Assembly (NCBI RefSeq): GCF_034180645.1
Contig: NZ_JAXFNY010000012.1
Location: 27,719-91,718, forward strand
Source of the DNA: Mobiluncus sp034180645
Lineage (GTDB): Bacteria; Actinomycetota; Actinomycetes; Actinomycetales; Actinomycetaceae
Direction: 5' to 3'
DNA length: 64,000 nucleotides
In this document: piece after piece, positions 26,477 through 36,025 of the stretch
How positions within the stretch are numbered: position 1 is the first letter of the stretch
Layout: each line of letters begins with the position of its first letter
Program-made: the position numbers and the translations under genes
Notes under the pieces: model-generated
Told to the model about the DNA's origin: nothing
What the model saw: only the letters and a program-made list of their open reading frames with translations
The model's database searches: none

Positions 26477-27226
26477 ATGTCTGTTATGGCCGGAAGCAAC
26501 AAAAAAGCTCGCCGGACACGCGATGAGGGCGTGTACTGGTTGGACGACACCCCGGTGTACCTGACGCGAAAAAACGTGCGCAACCTGCGGCTACGCATTA
26601 ATGAACGCGGCGAATTCCATCTCTCTATTCCCTGGCGAGCATCGATGTCGATGGCTCGGGACTTCCTGCATGAACAGGCTGCCTGGATTTCCCGGCAGCA
26701 GGAGCGCTTCGCGCGGCGACAAGCGGCGCAGCCCCGACTGGTGGATGGCGAAACGGTCGCGTGGTGGGGTCAAGACGTCCCCCTGAAGGTCGTGGAGGAC
26801 CCCCACCCTCGCGCGCGTGCCACTGCGGAAGTGGGCGCCGGAGCGATTGTACTGCACCTGCCGGTGGGAGCCCCCCTGGAAAAACGCCAACGCGCTTTGA
26901 ATAAATTGCGCAAAACATCCCTGGAAATCCGGTTGGCTCCGGTCTTGGCCAAGTGGGCGGCGGCTTTTGAGATCGAGCCCGGACCGGTGCGGATTCGACG
27001 CATGAAGTCACGTTGGGGATCATGCAACCCGCGCACGCGGGCGCTGACGTTCAACCTGGAACTGAGCGCAAAAGATCCGAAGTACCTCGACTACGTGGTG
27101 GCTCACGAGTTTACGCACTATTTTCACCCCAACCACGGTCCCGAATTTCATGCTTTGCTATCTGCCAAGCTGCCACAGGAACGCCAGCTGCACCGTGCTT
27201 TGAACCGGCGCAGAAACACCACTTGA
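26477..27226 (+). CDS. YgjP/SprT-like (DUF45) metal-dependent hydrolase
   Basis: A 249-residue protein with the zinc motif HExxH (VVAHEFTHYFHPNHGPEFHALL) near the C-terminus and the family stretch RRMKSRWGSCNPRTRALTFNLEL before it. This is the YgjP-like metallopeptidase family (DUF45, M48-related); a peptidase activity is presumed rather than shown. The N-terminal part (YLTRKNVRNLRLRINERGEF) is the usual beta-rich leader. The third zinc ligand would be the His in GPEFHALL. No strong ribosome-binding site is visible. A large inverted repeat sits immediately upstream. Confidence 0.87.
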   Translation: MSVMAGSNKKARRTRDEGVYWLDDTPVYLTRKNVRNLRLRINERGEFHLSIPWRASMSMARDFLHEQAAWISRQQERFARRQAAQPRLVDGETVAWWGQDVPLKVVEDPHPRARATAEVGAGAIVLHLPVGAPLEKRQRALNKLRKTSLEIRLAPVLAKWAAAFEIEPGPVRIRRMKSRWGSCNPRTRALTFNLELSAKDPKYLDYVVAHEFTHYFHPNHGPEFHALLSAKLPQERQLHRALNRRRNTT

Positions 27227-27334
27227 AACCCAAACCACACCCCGGAACCGAAATCCCCGGCGACACGTACAGGGCCACAGCGAGCCGCCACCAAAACCCA
27301 TCACCGCAGCCATAACCGTACCCATATCCGAGAA

Positions 27335-27372
27335 AGCGAAGCCCCCGACGGAATACCGCCGGGGGCTTCGCT
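27335..27372 (-). terminator. Terminator between convergent YgjP-like and protease genes
   Basis: Thirteen-base arms (27335-27347 and 27360-27372) match exactly, with a further CGG/CCG pairing inside the loop. The hairpin lies 18 bases beyond the protease stop and is followed on the minus strand by TTTCTC. It may act in both directions. Confidence 0.75.
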
Positions 27373-27390
27373 ATTTGAGAATCTCAGAGG

Positions 27391-30300
27391 TTACTTGGAC
27401 AAAGTCCCCTTCACACTCTTGACAATCTTTAACACCTGCGAGTTGGAGTCAAAGTAGGCCACGTTAGACAGGTTGCCGTCCTTGTCAAGGAAGAACAACA
27501 CCGGCACGTAGTTGGGTCCCACTACGTTGAACAGCGGGTAGCCGTTGAGGTGGAAATCGCTTTCCATGTCGGACAGGCCCAAACGGCTCAACGTGTAGCG
27601 CACGGTGGAAGAATTCCCGGACAACATAACTTCGGCAAAGTTGAACCCTGACTTGTTGATGTCGTGCAGCTGGCGCCAACTGGCCTGGCAGGCCGAGCAA
27701 TCCGGACGTCCTAAAGCCACCACGGTCGGACGCTTCCCGTCCAACAAGTCGCCCACTTTGAGCGATTTGCCGTCCAGAGACTGGAGCGCGTAACCGCTCA
27801 GATTCTTGCCGTAGGCGGGGCGAATCTTGGAAGCTAAGTCGCTGCCCGACAGGTGTGCAAACTCACCGTTGGCGGCCCTCTGCGCATAGCTGAGCGTGGT
27901 GAGTTCACCGTTATCGCCGGGGTCGACCGGGTCATCGCCGGGATCATCAGGATCCACGGTCGGATCCGGAGTCGGCTTGTTGTCATCCGGGTCAATCGGG
28001 TCGGCCTTATCGCTAAACGTACGCTCCACGAAGGCCGGAAGCGTCTCCGCGGTTTGGGCCCCGCCAATGTTGACCAGGCGGCCGTTGGCGTCCAACAGCA
28101 GTGTGTTCGGCGTGGTCAGGAAGTCTGCCCGGGCGGCCCAAATGGTGTCCACCGCGTCATAGTAGATATGGGGACGCATGGCTTCCAGGCCGTTTTCGGT
28201 GATGACCTTGTCAACCATGTTCACGGTTTCTTGCATGTTATCCGCCACGGAAGTCACAACTTCGATGAAGTTGTACTGGGTATGGTCGAGTTTCACCATT
28301 TCCTTCCAGGTGTTCACACAAGCGCCGCAGCCCGGGTAGCCGAACATCAGCACGGTGGTCTTGTTCGGGTCCACCAGTGACTCTAGCGACTTCACCTGGC
28401 CGGAGGCGTCTTTCACCCGGTATTGCAAGAAGTTCTTGCCATAGTGGTGGGTCAAGGATTCGTAAGCCACGTCGGTGTGATGCAAGCCCTTGAAATCTCC
28501 GCGTTTTTCACGTTGGTCAAAGGTCAACCAAGACAACCCGGAATTGGGCTGAACCTTGCCGTCTGAGGTGACCCGGAACAGGGCCAGACCGTTGCCGTCA
28601 ACAAAGTTGGCTTTCGTGGCCGTTATCGCTATGCGGTACACCCCGTTGGGGGTGTTAGCCGGCAGCTTCACGTCCATGGTAGCGTCACCGCGGTTACTCA
28701 TCGTCAAATCCTGGGAGGCAATAGCCTGACCCGCAGCATTCGTGACGATGACTTTGGCATTAGCCTTGCGGATGTAGTTGCCGTCCAAGTCATTGACCAG
28801 CACATTGATCTTGGCGGTGTCCCCCGCCCGGTAAGCCGGAGCATCGGTGGAGGCCACGATATCAAGAGCCTTCACATATTCGGGGAACACGGCATCGCGG
28901 CCCTCGTTGAGCCACTTGGTCATACCGCCGTTCATCCAGTAAATGTACTTGAAGCCTTTTTCCTGCATGAGCTTGGCGGTGGCGCCGCTGCGGACCTGAG
29001 TCCGGCACAGCAACAGGTAGGTCTTGTCCTTATCGAGGGTATCCAACCACTCGGACAGGCCATCGGCATAGTAGTCGCGGTTCACCGCCCCATCGATGTG
29101 CGATTCGAGGTATTCCGCCTTGGTACGCATATCCAACAGCACGAAGTCATCCTTGCCCAGGCGCTCCCCGAGCAAAGTCGCGGCTTCATCAGTTTCAATC
29201 ATCTTGTAGATCTTTTGTTTTCCATCGTTGGGGTCAACCGGATCCGGCTGGGGATATTCGGAACCAAAGACTACCGAATAGTGCCCCACGCCCCGGTAGT
29301 ATCCATTCGCGGCGATGGTGACTTCGACGTTGTAGCGTCCTTCACTCATATCCGAATTCGGCTGGATAGAAACGCCAGTCTGACCGTAATAGTTCGTGCC
29401 TTTCACCAGGTTAGCCTCAAAACCATTAGGACCGGTCACATTGATGTAGGCCGTGGCGTAGGGCAGGGCGTAGCCGTAGGCGTTACGGGTCGTGATCGAA
29501 ATCTGAGCCCGTTGACCAAAGTCATATTGGGTCGAAGCCGACTGGAAGTACACCATCGGGGTGTAGGGGTTGATTTGGTTGACGACATCGAAAGACATCG
29601 TCGCCACGCCCCGGTTGAAACCAGGCTGGGTGGTGGTGAAACGTGCCAGGTAGGTACCCGGAACGGCGTTGCGAGCCGTGGTGTAGCTGTAGGTCGTCGC
29701 TCCTTGGTAGTTCGCCTGACCCTGATTCGAGTGAATGACCTGACCAGAGGGGTCAACGATGTCCACCTTTACCTGTGCTCCCGCGGCGTAACGTTGCGGT
29801 TGCCAGGTACTGACATAGAAGTTGATGGTCCGTCCCCGAGCTACCACAGAACGGTCTGTGGAAACTTTCGCCTTTAAGCTGGGAGCGGTGGGATCAACCT
29901 CACCATCGTCAGGTTTCGGCTTGTTGTCGTAAACCGTGTAGGTGAACGACTGGCGAGCCGACTCGTAGCTGTCCTTCGCGACCGCCACGGTGAGGGTGTA
30001 TTTTCCGGCTACCGTGTTGAGAGAGGCGGGCACCTTGAGGGTGGCCTTCCCATTGCGGTCGGTTATTCCGCTCAAGCCGCGAGAAACGCCCTTCGGGTTG
30101 ATGACTGTGGCGTTCACGTTGGTGTTTTCCACCGGGATGTTCGCTTGGTCCTTAACCGCCAGGTTCACGTTCAAGCCGTTGTTCTGGGCCACCTGGGTGG
30201 CGCTCAAAGTGGCAATCAGTTTCAAGGTGCGCTGTACCGGGGCCGGTTGCGTGACGGTGACCTGTACTGAGGCGCTAATTCCGGAACCGTCAGTCGCCTG

Positions 30301-32034
30301 CGCGGTAATGGTGGCATTGCCCGCAGCTACGGCGCTAACCTTACCGGAATCGTCAACCGTAGCAACCGCACTATCACTAGAGGTCCACTTCAACACCTTG
30401 TTGGTGGCGTTTTCAGGGGTGATGGTGGCTTGTACCGTATCACTGGAACCGACCTGCAGCGACAGCTGGGAGGGGCTGAGCAGGATACCGTCGACACGCG
30501 TCTCATCGCCCGGCTTCGGCGTGCTACCGGCCGGAACTGTGATGGCTTTCAAGCTCACGTTTGAATTGGCGCGGAACCGGGTCAAATCTCCCCAAGAGCT
30601 ACCGTCGTAGGAAATGTAGGACTGACCGGCGCGGGCCGTGGCACGCGAGGAATAGCCCCACTGCGGCTGCTCAATCGGGATGGGGTAGTTGTATCCCGGA
30701 GTAGTCAGCTTCACCATAATGGCGAAGCTGCGTCCTTTTGCGACGGTTTGCGGGTCGAGGTCTACCGTGTGGTAGCCCGCAAAGGTTAATCGGCCCGAAG
30801 CTACCTGGTGAGAGGTGTCAAAACCTTTCGCGGGGGTAAAGTTCGGGTCTACGTAGACTTCGTAACTGGCGCCGTTAGAAGGCACGAAGAAACCGGCTTC
30901 CTTGACATCCACGTTTTCCTTGGTAGGACCAAATACATTGGCAAACCAGCCGGTCGGGCCTTGCCCGATGGTGCCGGTCATGCCCAGCGGATCGTAGTAC
31001 CAGATGGTGCCGTTGTCGGTCTTGGGTTTCAGGACGAAAGCAGCGTTATTGGTTTTGCCCATGATCCCGTCATAGTAGGAAACATAGAAGTAACCGTTGT
31101 CGTTGCCCCAGTTTTGTCCCCAGGAGTTCTTAACAATCCAGGCCCCGTTGCCCGGTGGACGGTAATAGAAGTTCGAGGCGGAGTAGTTGTCGTCCCAGCC
31201 CAGGATGCTCACCGCATGGTTGGGTGTACCGTAGCCGCGGTCATAATGACCCATGGTGCGGAAGTTCAGGTAGTTCGTGCCGCCATAGACCGTGGTATAC
31301 AGCGCTCCGTATTCCATCACCGCACGCTTCAAAGTTTCCGTGTCTGCTCCCGATCGCATTGTCGGCAGGTAAAAGACCTCGTCAATGTCGAATTGCCGGC
31401 TCAGATTAGACGGGGAACGGAAGTTGTAAGGGTTGTAGGGGTCGTCCTGCTCGGCAACCGGACCGCTCCAGCGCGCCAGGTAAGCCGCCGCGACTTGTTC
31501 GGTACCGCCATCATTGGGACCCCAGTCAAAGCCGTGGGTGTTGCGCATATTAGCTTCCGAATAGTCCGGGTTTGAGTCGAGCCCTTTGGATAGTGCAATC
31601 GATTCTTCGGAGGAATTCGCCGCGAAGGACCAGCACGATCCGTTGGGTCCCTGGTCGCGCACCGGGGTAGAGCGGTTCAGTTCGCGCAGATCAAAACGAG
31701 CCGGCAGCTCGGCGGGGCCGCTGGAACGCAGCGGAGTGCGCGCACTGCCTAGCAAGTTGTAGTTGGTGTTGATTTTTACCGGGTCTTGGCGCTGACCATT
31801 TTCACGACTGCTGGGAGCTCTGAAGGATCTGTCAGTGCTGCGGGTGCGGCTGCGGTCGTGGGTAAAACTTGGGTTCAGCGGAGCGTCACTAACAGTCAAG
31901 TCCGCGTTGAGACTGGGATTTGGTTCAGTGTTCGGATCAGCTGCTGCCAGGGTGGGCACTGAGGCACTGAAAGATAATCCCGCGATGGTGAGTAGGGAAA
32001 CGAACCCCACTTTGATCTGAGATAGTTTCTTCAT
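27391..32034 (-). CDS. Exported multidomain papain-like protease with lectin-like, Ig-like, rhodanese and two thioredoxin-like domains
   Basis: A 1547-residue secreted protein. Domains in order: signal peptide (about 1-30), C1A papain-like peptidase (about 115-320) with Cys134 in NGSCWSFAANSSEES, His in PNHAVSILGWDD and Asn in VKNSWGQNWG; a lectin-like domain (about 340-500); a Big_2 Ig-like domain (about 511-580); further Ig-like repeats (about 585-930); a rhodanese domain (about 940-1048) with active-site Cys in LLLCRTQVRSGATA; one more Ig-like domain; and two thioredoxin-like domains with CGAC (about 1235) and CSAC (about 1443). No LPxTG or C-terminal membrane anchor is seen. The ATG at 32034 has AGGAA upstream and begins the signal peptide. 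Likely a surface or released proteolytic and redox protein. Confidence 0.85.
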   Translation of the reverse strand: MKKLSQIKVGFVSLLTIAGLSFSASVPTLAAADPNTEPNPSLNADLTVSDAPLNPSFTHDRSRTRSTDRSFRAPSSRENGQRQDPVKINTNYNLLGSARTPLRSSGPAELPARFDLRELNRSTPVRDQGPNGSCWSFAANSSEESIALSKGLDSNPDYSEANMRNTHGFDWGPNDGGTEQVAAAYLARWSGPVAEQDDPYNPYNFRSPSNLSRQFDIDEVFYLPTMRSGADTETLKRAVMEYGALYTTVYGGTNYLNFRTMGHYDRGYGTPNHAVSILGWDDNYSASNFYYRPPGNGAWIVKNSWGQNWGNDNGYFYVSYYDGIMGKTNNAAFVLKPKTDNGTIWYYDPLGMTGTIGQGPTGWFANVFGPTKENVDVKEAGFFVPSNGASYEVYVDPNFTPAKGFDTSHQVASGRLTFAGYHTVDLDPQTVAKGRSFAIMVKLTTPGYNYPIPIEQPQWGYSSRATARAGQSYISYDGSSWGDLTRFRANSNVSLKAITVPAGSTPKPGDETRVDGILLSPSQLSLQVGSSDTVQATITPENATNKVLKWTSSDSAVATVDDSGKVSAVAAGNATITAQATDGSGISASVQVTVTQPAPVQRTLKLIATLSATQVAQNNGLNVNLAVKDQANIPVENTNVNATVINPKGVSRGLSGITDRNGKATLKVPASLNTVAGKYTLTVAVAKDSYESARQSFTYTVYDNKPKPDDGEVDPTAPSLKAKVSTDRSVVARGRTINFYVSTWQPQRYAAGAQVKVDIVDPSGQVIHSNQGQANYQGATTYSYTTARNAVPGTYLARFTTTQPGFNRGVATMSFDVVNQINPYTPMVYFQSASTQYDFGQRAQISITTRNAYGYALPYATAYINVTGPNGFEANLVKGTNYYGQTGVSIQPNSDMSEGRYNVEVTIAANGYYRGVGHYSVVFGSEYPQPDPVDPNDGKQKIYKMIETDEAATLLGERLGKDDFVLLDMRTKAEYLESHIDGAVNRDYYADGLSEWLDTLDKDKTYLLLCRTQVRSGATAKLMQEKGFKYIYWMNGGMTKWLNEGRDAVFPEYVKALDIVASTDAPAYRAGDTAKINVLVNDLDGNYIRKANAKVIVTNAAGQAIASQDLTMSNRGDATMDVKLPANTPNGVYRIAITATKANFVDGNGLALFRVTSDGKVQPNSGLSWLTFDQREKRGDFKGLHHTDVAYESLTHHYGKNFLQYRVKDASGQVKSLESLVDPNKTTVLMFGYPGCGACVNTWKEMVKLDHTQYNFIEVVTSVADNMQETVNMVDKVITENGLEAMRPHIYYDAVDTIWAARADFLTTPNTLLLDANGRLVNIGGAQTAETLPAFVERTFSDKADPIDPDDNKPTPDPTVDPDDPGDDPVDPGDNGELTTLSYAQRAANGEFAHLSGSDLASKIRPAYGKNLSGYALQSLDGKSLKVGDLLDGKRPTVVALGRPDCSACQASWRQLHDINKSGFNFAEVMLSGNSSTVRYTLSRLGLSDMESDFHLNGYPLFNVVGPNYVPVLFFLDKDGNLSNVAYFDSNSQVLKIVKSVKGTLSK

Positions 32035-32144
32035 GATTTTCCTAAACAATAGGTTCTTGGAATCAAGGCCGTTTGCATGACTCCCGGTTTCTATCAGAAA
32101 CAAAAACCGTTACTGGTAATTTAGGGAGAAAAACTTTAAAAAAC

Positions 32145-32283
32145 AAAAAAACGTTCAAGCACGTTTTTTTCTATTCAAAAATGGAGATAAAGCCGCAGTT
32201 CAGAGAGTTTTATTTACAGACCCGTAAAAAAGCCTAAAAAGGCACTATTTTTGTATTCAATACAGCCACTCTATGAATACAAA
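32145..32283. promoter_or_regulatory. AT-rich control region of the protease gene (spacer 32035-32538)
   Basis: This 500-base spacer carries no gene I can support. It is much richer in A and T than its surroundings. Perfect inverted repeats are AAAAAAACGT/ACGTTTTTTT (32145-32154 and 32161-32170, loop of 6) and TTTGTATTCA/TGAATACAAA (32250-32259 and 32274-32283). More TATTCA-like words lie at 32290-32325, and a 12-bp palindrome GCTGTGCACAGC lies near 32332-32343. Operators and an attenuator-like hairpin in the protease leader are plausible. Confidence 0.45.
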
Positions 32284-32467
32284 CCAAGAATTTAATTATT
32301 CAACATACAGAATATGAACGTAAATTTGGGTGCTGTGCACAGCGTCCCTGCGCAGATGCATATTTCGCTGATTGAACAGATTGGTAACGTATGATTCCTG
32401 TCGACTACTGCGAATTTGTGTGTTCATTTGCACACCGAGACGGCTCGGGGACGTTGGTATACAACAG

Positions 32468-32506
32468 AAAAACCCCTGCGGACTGTGCCAAACAGTACCG
32501 CAGGGG
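32468..32506 (-). terminator. Terminator of the hemA-hemHQ operon
   Basis: On the minus strand, CCCCTGCGG plus ACTGT pairs with ACAGT plus CCGCAGGGG (one bulged base), followed by a T-run (TTTTTCTG). It lies 33 bases beyond the stop of the fusion gene. Confidence 0.85.
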
Positions 32507-32538
32507 TCGTATCTAAGGATGCTTAAATCAAGTGAGGA

Positions 32539-34680
32539 CTATTGTCCACAACCGCAGGACGGTTCCTCAGACTGGCCGCACTGGCAGCTCGCATCATCGC
32601 GTTTGGGCTGCAAATCCACCCATTCACGAGGCTCCACGCGCACCCCGGTAAAGAACGGGGTGTCAACGCGCACGAATAGGCGGGCCTCAACCTCGCGCTG
32701 CTTGCGCAGCACTCCCATGACCCGATCCAGGCGGTCAGCCTCCAGGGTGATGGTCCATTCCCAATCTCCCAGAGCAAACGCTGCCAGGGTTGAAACTGCC
32801 ACGTCATTGAAATCGTGGCCGTTCATACCGTGTTCCTTGAGGATAGCGTTGCGCCGCGCCTTGGGCAGGTAGTACCAGTCCCAAGAGCGCACGAAAGGAT
32901 AAACTGCGGCGTATTTGCGCGGGGCGAAACCGCCCCAGCAGGCGGGCAGGTGCGATTCGTTGAACTCAGCGGGCAGATGGCGGCTCATCGCTGACCATAC
33001 CGGCTCGAACAGAGCGGTCCGTCCGTGGCACGTCCCGATGGCTCCCACCTTGCGATACGCCTCTTGTAGAGCCTCGGTGTTATCGGCCAGCGCCCAAATC
33101 ATCAGGTCAGCATCGGGGCGGAATCCCGACACGTCATACCAGCCGCGCACCACTACGCCGTTCACCGCTTCTTCCAAACGGTGGATAATGCGTTCCAGAC
33201 GCTGCGGGTCGGTGGGTAGGGGCCGGGTCCGGCGGAACACCATGTGCAGGGAGTAATTCTCTCTGGCGTTGACTTCGTGATAATCGACCGCGTAATCGCG
33301 CGGGTCGCCGGTGATTTCCGGAGCTGTTTGAACGGATTCGGGATGTCCCATGGTTTCTCCTTTGATTGGGGTTGGGGTAACAGTGTGATGAGGACGAGAG
33401 TGGATAGGGCGCGGATACTGGCAGCAGTTCGGTCCACAGGTTTCCGCCAAGGGCGGGTAGGTGTCGGGCTCCACGGACTGCTGGGGGTGTTCTCCGCGCG
33501 CGAAGGCGGCCCGTTCGTAAACCAGGCCAGCCAGTTCATCCAGGAACTCAGGGTCAGATTCCGCGGTGGCAGCCCGCCGGTAATCTAGGCCAAGATCCTG
33601 GGCGGTAGCGGCAGCCTCGGTGTCGAGGTCATAGACGACTTCCATATGGTCCGAAATAAAACCGAAGGGAGCCACGATGACCCGGCGCACCCCGGCGTCC
33701 GCCAAATCGCGCAAATGGTCATTAATGTCAGGTTCCAACCACGCCTGATGCGGGGAACCAGAACGGGAACAAAACGCCAGCGACCACGGCATTTCCAGCC
33801 CTTGTGCAGCAAGTCTGCGGTTGATGGCTTGTGCAATCGCGAGGTGCTGGGCCAGGTAGGTCCACCCCTGCCCCAGAGCGTCTTGCTCACGGGTCACCGT
33901 CGGCAAAGCATTGAGGGCTTCAGGGGAGAAGTCAGTCAACCGCTTGCGTAAGGCGACGCTGGGCCGGCTGACGGGAGTATCAAAACGGTCGTCAAACAGC
34001 GCCGGTTTCCGCACTGTCGGGCAAGCCTCGGTCGCGCTGTGAGCACGGCGGCAAGACCCGGAATGTCGCGCCATCTCCAGGGGAATCGAATGCGTTACGT
34101 AAACCAGGTGAACCGGTGAGGGTGACGCCACGGAGGATTGGTCAGAAGCGGGGGTCACGTTTAGGTCCCGGGCAGCCGCCGCGATAGCGCGAGCGTTTGC
34201 GCTGACAAATCCGGGGGTGTTTGCAAAAGGGCGCACTCGGTCCAGCGTGACTTCACCGGCCACCTCGGGGCGGGCGGCGCGCAGGTCAGCGAGCGCCTGG
34301 GCCAGGTTTTCCCGGTATTGCCGGCATCCCGAATAACACGTGTAGGCGGTAGTGAACAGCGTCAAAATCCGGCGCGCCCCCCGGTCAACCAAGTCAATCA
34401 GACTTTCGCTGAAGTACGGGTGCCAGTTGCGGTTGCCTACCGTATAGATGAGGTCGTCGCCGAGGCGTTGGTGCAGGCCGGCCAAAAGCTCGTCATTGCG
34501 GGCATTAATCGGGGAAACACCGCCAAACAGGCGGTAGTGTCCGCCGACTTGTTCCAGGCGAGAATCTGGAATCCCTGCCCCGCCGGTAGCATTGCGCAAA
34601 AACGGCAACACGTCCTCCGGGCCGTTCGGACCGCCATAGCTGACCAGCAGTAACGCATCGTAGGGAGACAAACTGTGCAT
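32539..34680 (-). CDS. Ferrochelatase-HemQ fusion (CpfC-ChdC)
   Basis: A 713-residue fusion of the last two steps of coproporphyrin-dependent haem synthesis. Residues 1-430 are ferrochelatase (DALLLVSYGGPNGPEDVLPF, TVGNRNWHPYFSESL, and VIVAPFGFISDHMEVVYDLD with the metal-site His). Cysteine-rich spots CYSGCRQ and ETCGPNCCQ may hold the [2Fe-2S] cluster known in some ferrochelatases. Residues 444-713 are HemQ, a chlorite-dismutase-like coproheme decarboxylase (YSLHMVFRRTRPLPTDPQ, PFVRSWDWYYLPKARRNAIL). A full ribosome-binding site and ATG at the junction suggest that HemQ is also made separately (32539-33351, 270 residues). The C-terminus has a Cys-rich tail (CQCGQSEEPSCGCGQ). It begins 5 bases after hemA. 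Confidence 0.9.
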   Translation of the reverse strand: MHSLSPYDALLLVSYGGPNGPEDVLPFLRNATGGAGIPDSRLEQVGGHYRLFGGVSPINARNDELLAGLHQRLGDDLIYTVGNRNWHPYFSESLIDLVDRGARRILTLFTTAYTCYSGCRQYRENLAQALADLRAARPEVAGEVTLDRVRPFANTPGFVSANARAIAAAARDLNVTPASDQSSVASPSPVHLVYVTHSIPLEMARHSGSCRRAHSATEACPTVRKPALFDDRFDTPVSRPSVALRKRLTDFSPEALNALPTVTREQDALGQGWTYLAQHLAIAQAINRRLAAQGLEMPWSLAFCSRSGSPHQAWLEPDINDHLRDLADAGVRRVIVAPFGFISDHMEVVYDLDTEAAATAQDLGLDYRRAATAESDPEFLDELAGLVYERAAFARGEHPQQSVEPDTYPPLAETCGPNCCQYPRPIHSRPHHTVTPTPIKGETMGHPESVQTAPEITGDPRDYAVDYHEVNARENYSLHMVFRRTRPLPTDPQRLERIIHRLEEAVNGVVVRGWYDVSGFRPDADLMIWALADNTEALQEAYRKVGAIGTCHGRTALFEPVWSAMSRHLPAEFNESHLPACWGGFAPRKYAAVYPFVRSWDWYYLPKARRNAILKEHGMNGHDFNDVAVSTLAAFALGDWEWTITLEADRLDRVMGVLRKQREVEARLFVRVDTPFFTGVRVEPREWVDLQPKRDDASCQCGQSEEPSCGCGQ
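33349..33364 (-). promoter_or_regulatory. Internal ribosome-binding site and ATG for free-standing HemQ
   Basis: On the minus strand, CAAAGGAG (33364-33357) lies 5 bases before an in-frame ATG (33351-33349), exactly where the HemQ homology begins. This is as good a start signal as any in the window and sits within the fused reading frame. Confidence 0.7.
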
Positions 34681-34685
34681 GTGAT

Positions 34686-35972
34686 TTACCTGACTTCAGC
34701 GTTCAGAGCGGCTTCGAGAACATCGGGAGTTAGTCCCCATACAGTTGCTAGGGCATCAACCCACTCGGTACTCAAACCCGCCTCGGCCGCCATGTGGGCG
34801 GAAACAGTGGGAGTATGCGCCAGCTTGGCAATGACGTGATGAATCGCGGCCTCCGCGGCCTCGCGAGAAATCATGTCACCAGCGGGAAGTCGGTCAATCT
34901 CGGCCGCGGCCGCCTGCTGGAAAATGGCGCGCAACTGCACGATAGCCGGATCCATGTGGCGTGCCGCCACTGCCGCATCGTACTCGCTCAAACCGTCTTC
35001 AATTATTTCATGCGCCCGACGCACTTGGGATACCGCCAAAGCCGGAACCCGGTGACGGATATCCTCCAAATCCCACAGAGCGACCCCCGGTAGGTCTCGC
35101 ACGCTTTTCTCCACGTCACGATGTAGCGCCAAATCCAAAATGGTCAAAGAACTCTCCGGACCTGACAAGCTGTCGCGCACCTGTTCGCGGCGCAGCACCG
35201 GGGCGCCGATTCCCCGCGCGGTGACGACCAAATCAGCCTGTTGTAGCGCCGGCACTAAATCAGCGGCGGGAATGACACGGGTTCCGTGATTCTTGGCAAA
35301 GGCAGTGACCCGGTCCGAAGTCGAAATATTGGCGATATCGCGCACCCCGCGGGCGCGTAGCTGGGCGACCGTACTTCCGGCATAAGCACCGGTGCCAACC
35401 AGGAGAACTTGAGCCTGTTGCCATTGGGGTAAACGACCGCTTTCTTCCGCCACGTCCAGCGCCACGGAAACCACGGAACGCCCTAGTCCGGTTAGTTCAG
35501 TCTTGCTGGCAACTTTCCGGGTGGTGGATAGCGCTCCTTCAAACATGCGCACCATCAACCCGTGAACTTCGCCCAAGTCTTGGGCTCGCGTAAAGGAACG
35601 GCGTACCTGACCCGCGACCTCGGCCTCACCCACCACCATGGAATCCAATCCCGCGGCAACCCGATACAGGTGCTCGGCGACCGCACGACCCTCAATAAAA
35701 TTCCACGCCAGCGAGCCGTCCGAGGCATGAGGCGGGTGGGGAGCCTCGAGCTGTTGCGTTTCGGAGGGCAGGTCTTGGGTGGGAACCAGGCGTACTCTCG
35801 GATCGGCAGAAGCATAGATTTCCACGCGGTTACAGGTTGAAACAAGCACCAGGGAATGCACTCCCGGGGTCTCGAACCATTCCGATTCCTTTTCCGCAGC
35901 TTGAGATGCCGCCTGAGCCACTTCAGACAAGCTGTGGGTCAGGTGATTGACGGTGTAGAGTTGAAAAGGCAT
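34686..35972 (-). CDS. hemA: Glutamyl-tRNA reductase
   Basis: A 428-residue glutamyl-tRNA reductase, the first step of the C5 route to 5-aminolevulinate. The catalytic cysteine motif VLVSTCNRVEIYA, the substrate-binding VVGEAEVAGQVRRSF, the NADPH-binding VLLVGTGAYAGSTV and the C-terminal dimerisation helices are all present. Start: ATG at 35972; a TTG one codon earlier is also possible, with AAAGG close upstream. First gene of the leftward hemA-hemHQ unit, divergent from hemE. Its product is handed to HemL, encoded about 7 kb away. Confidence 0.96.
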   Translation of the reverse strand: MPFQLYTVNHLTHSLSEVAQAASQAAEKESEWFETPGVHSLVLVSTCNRVEIYASADPRVRLVPTQDLPSETQQLEAPHPPHASDGSLAWNFIEGRAVAEHLYRVAAGLDSMVVGEAEVAGQVRRSFTRAQDLGEVHGLMVRMFEGALSTTRKVASKTELTGLGRSVVSVALDVAEESGRLPQWQQAQVLLVGTGAYAGSTVAQLRARGVRDIANISTSDRVTAFAKNHGTRVIPAADLVPALQQADLVVTARGIGAPVLRREQVRDSLSGPESSLTILDLALHRDVEKSVRDLPGVALWDLEDIRHRVPALAVSQVRRAHEIIEDGLSEYDAAVAARHMDPAIVQLRAIFQQAAAAEIDRLPAGDMISREAAEAAIHHVIAKLAHTPTVSAHMAAEAGLSTEWVDALATVWGLTPDVLEAALNAEVR

Positions 35973-36025
35973 CAACCTTTTTATACCTTAAATAGAATTA
36001 CCCCCGCAAAACAGTTACTAAGGGT

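Noticed and set aside
32539..34680. Ferrochelatase-HemQ frame as an annotation artefact of two adjacent genes
   Set aside because: The frame is continuous with no stop at the junction, so it is a fusion by sequence; only the extra internal start remains open.
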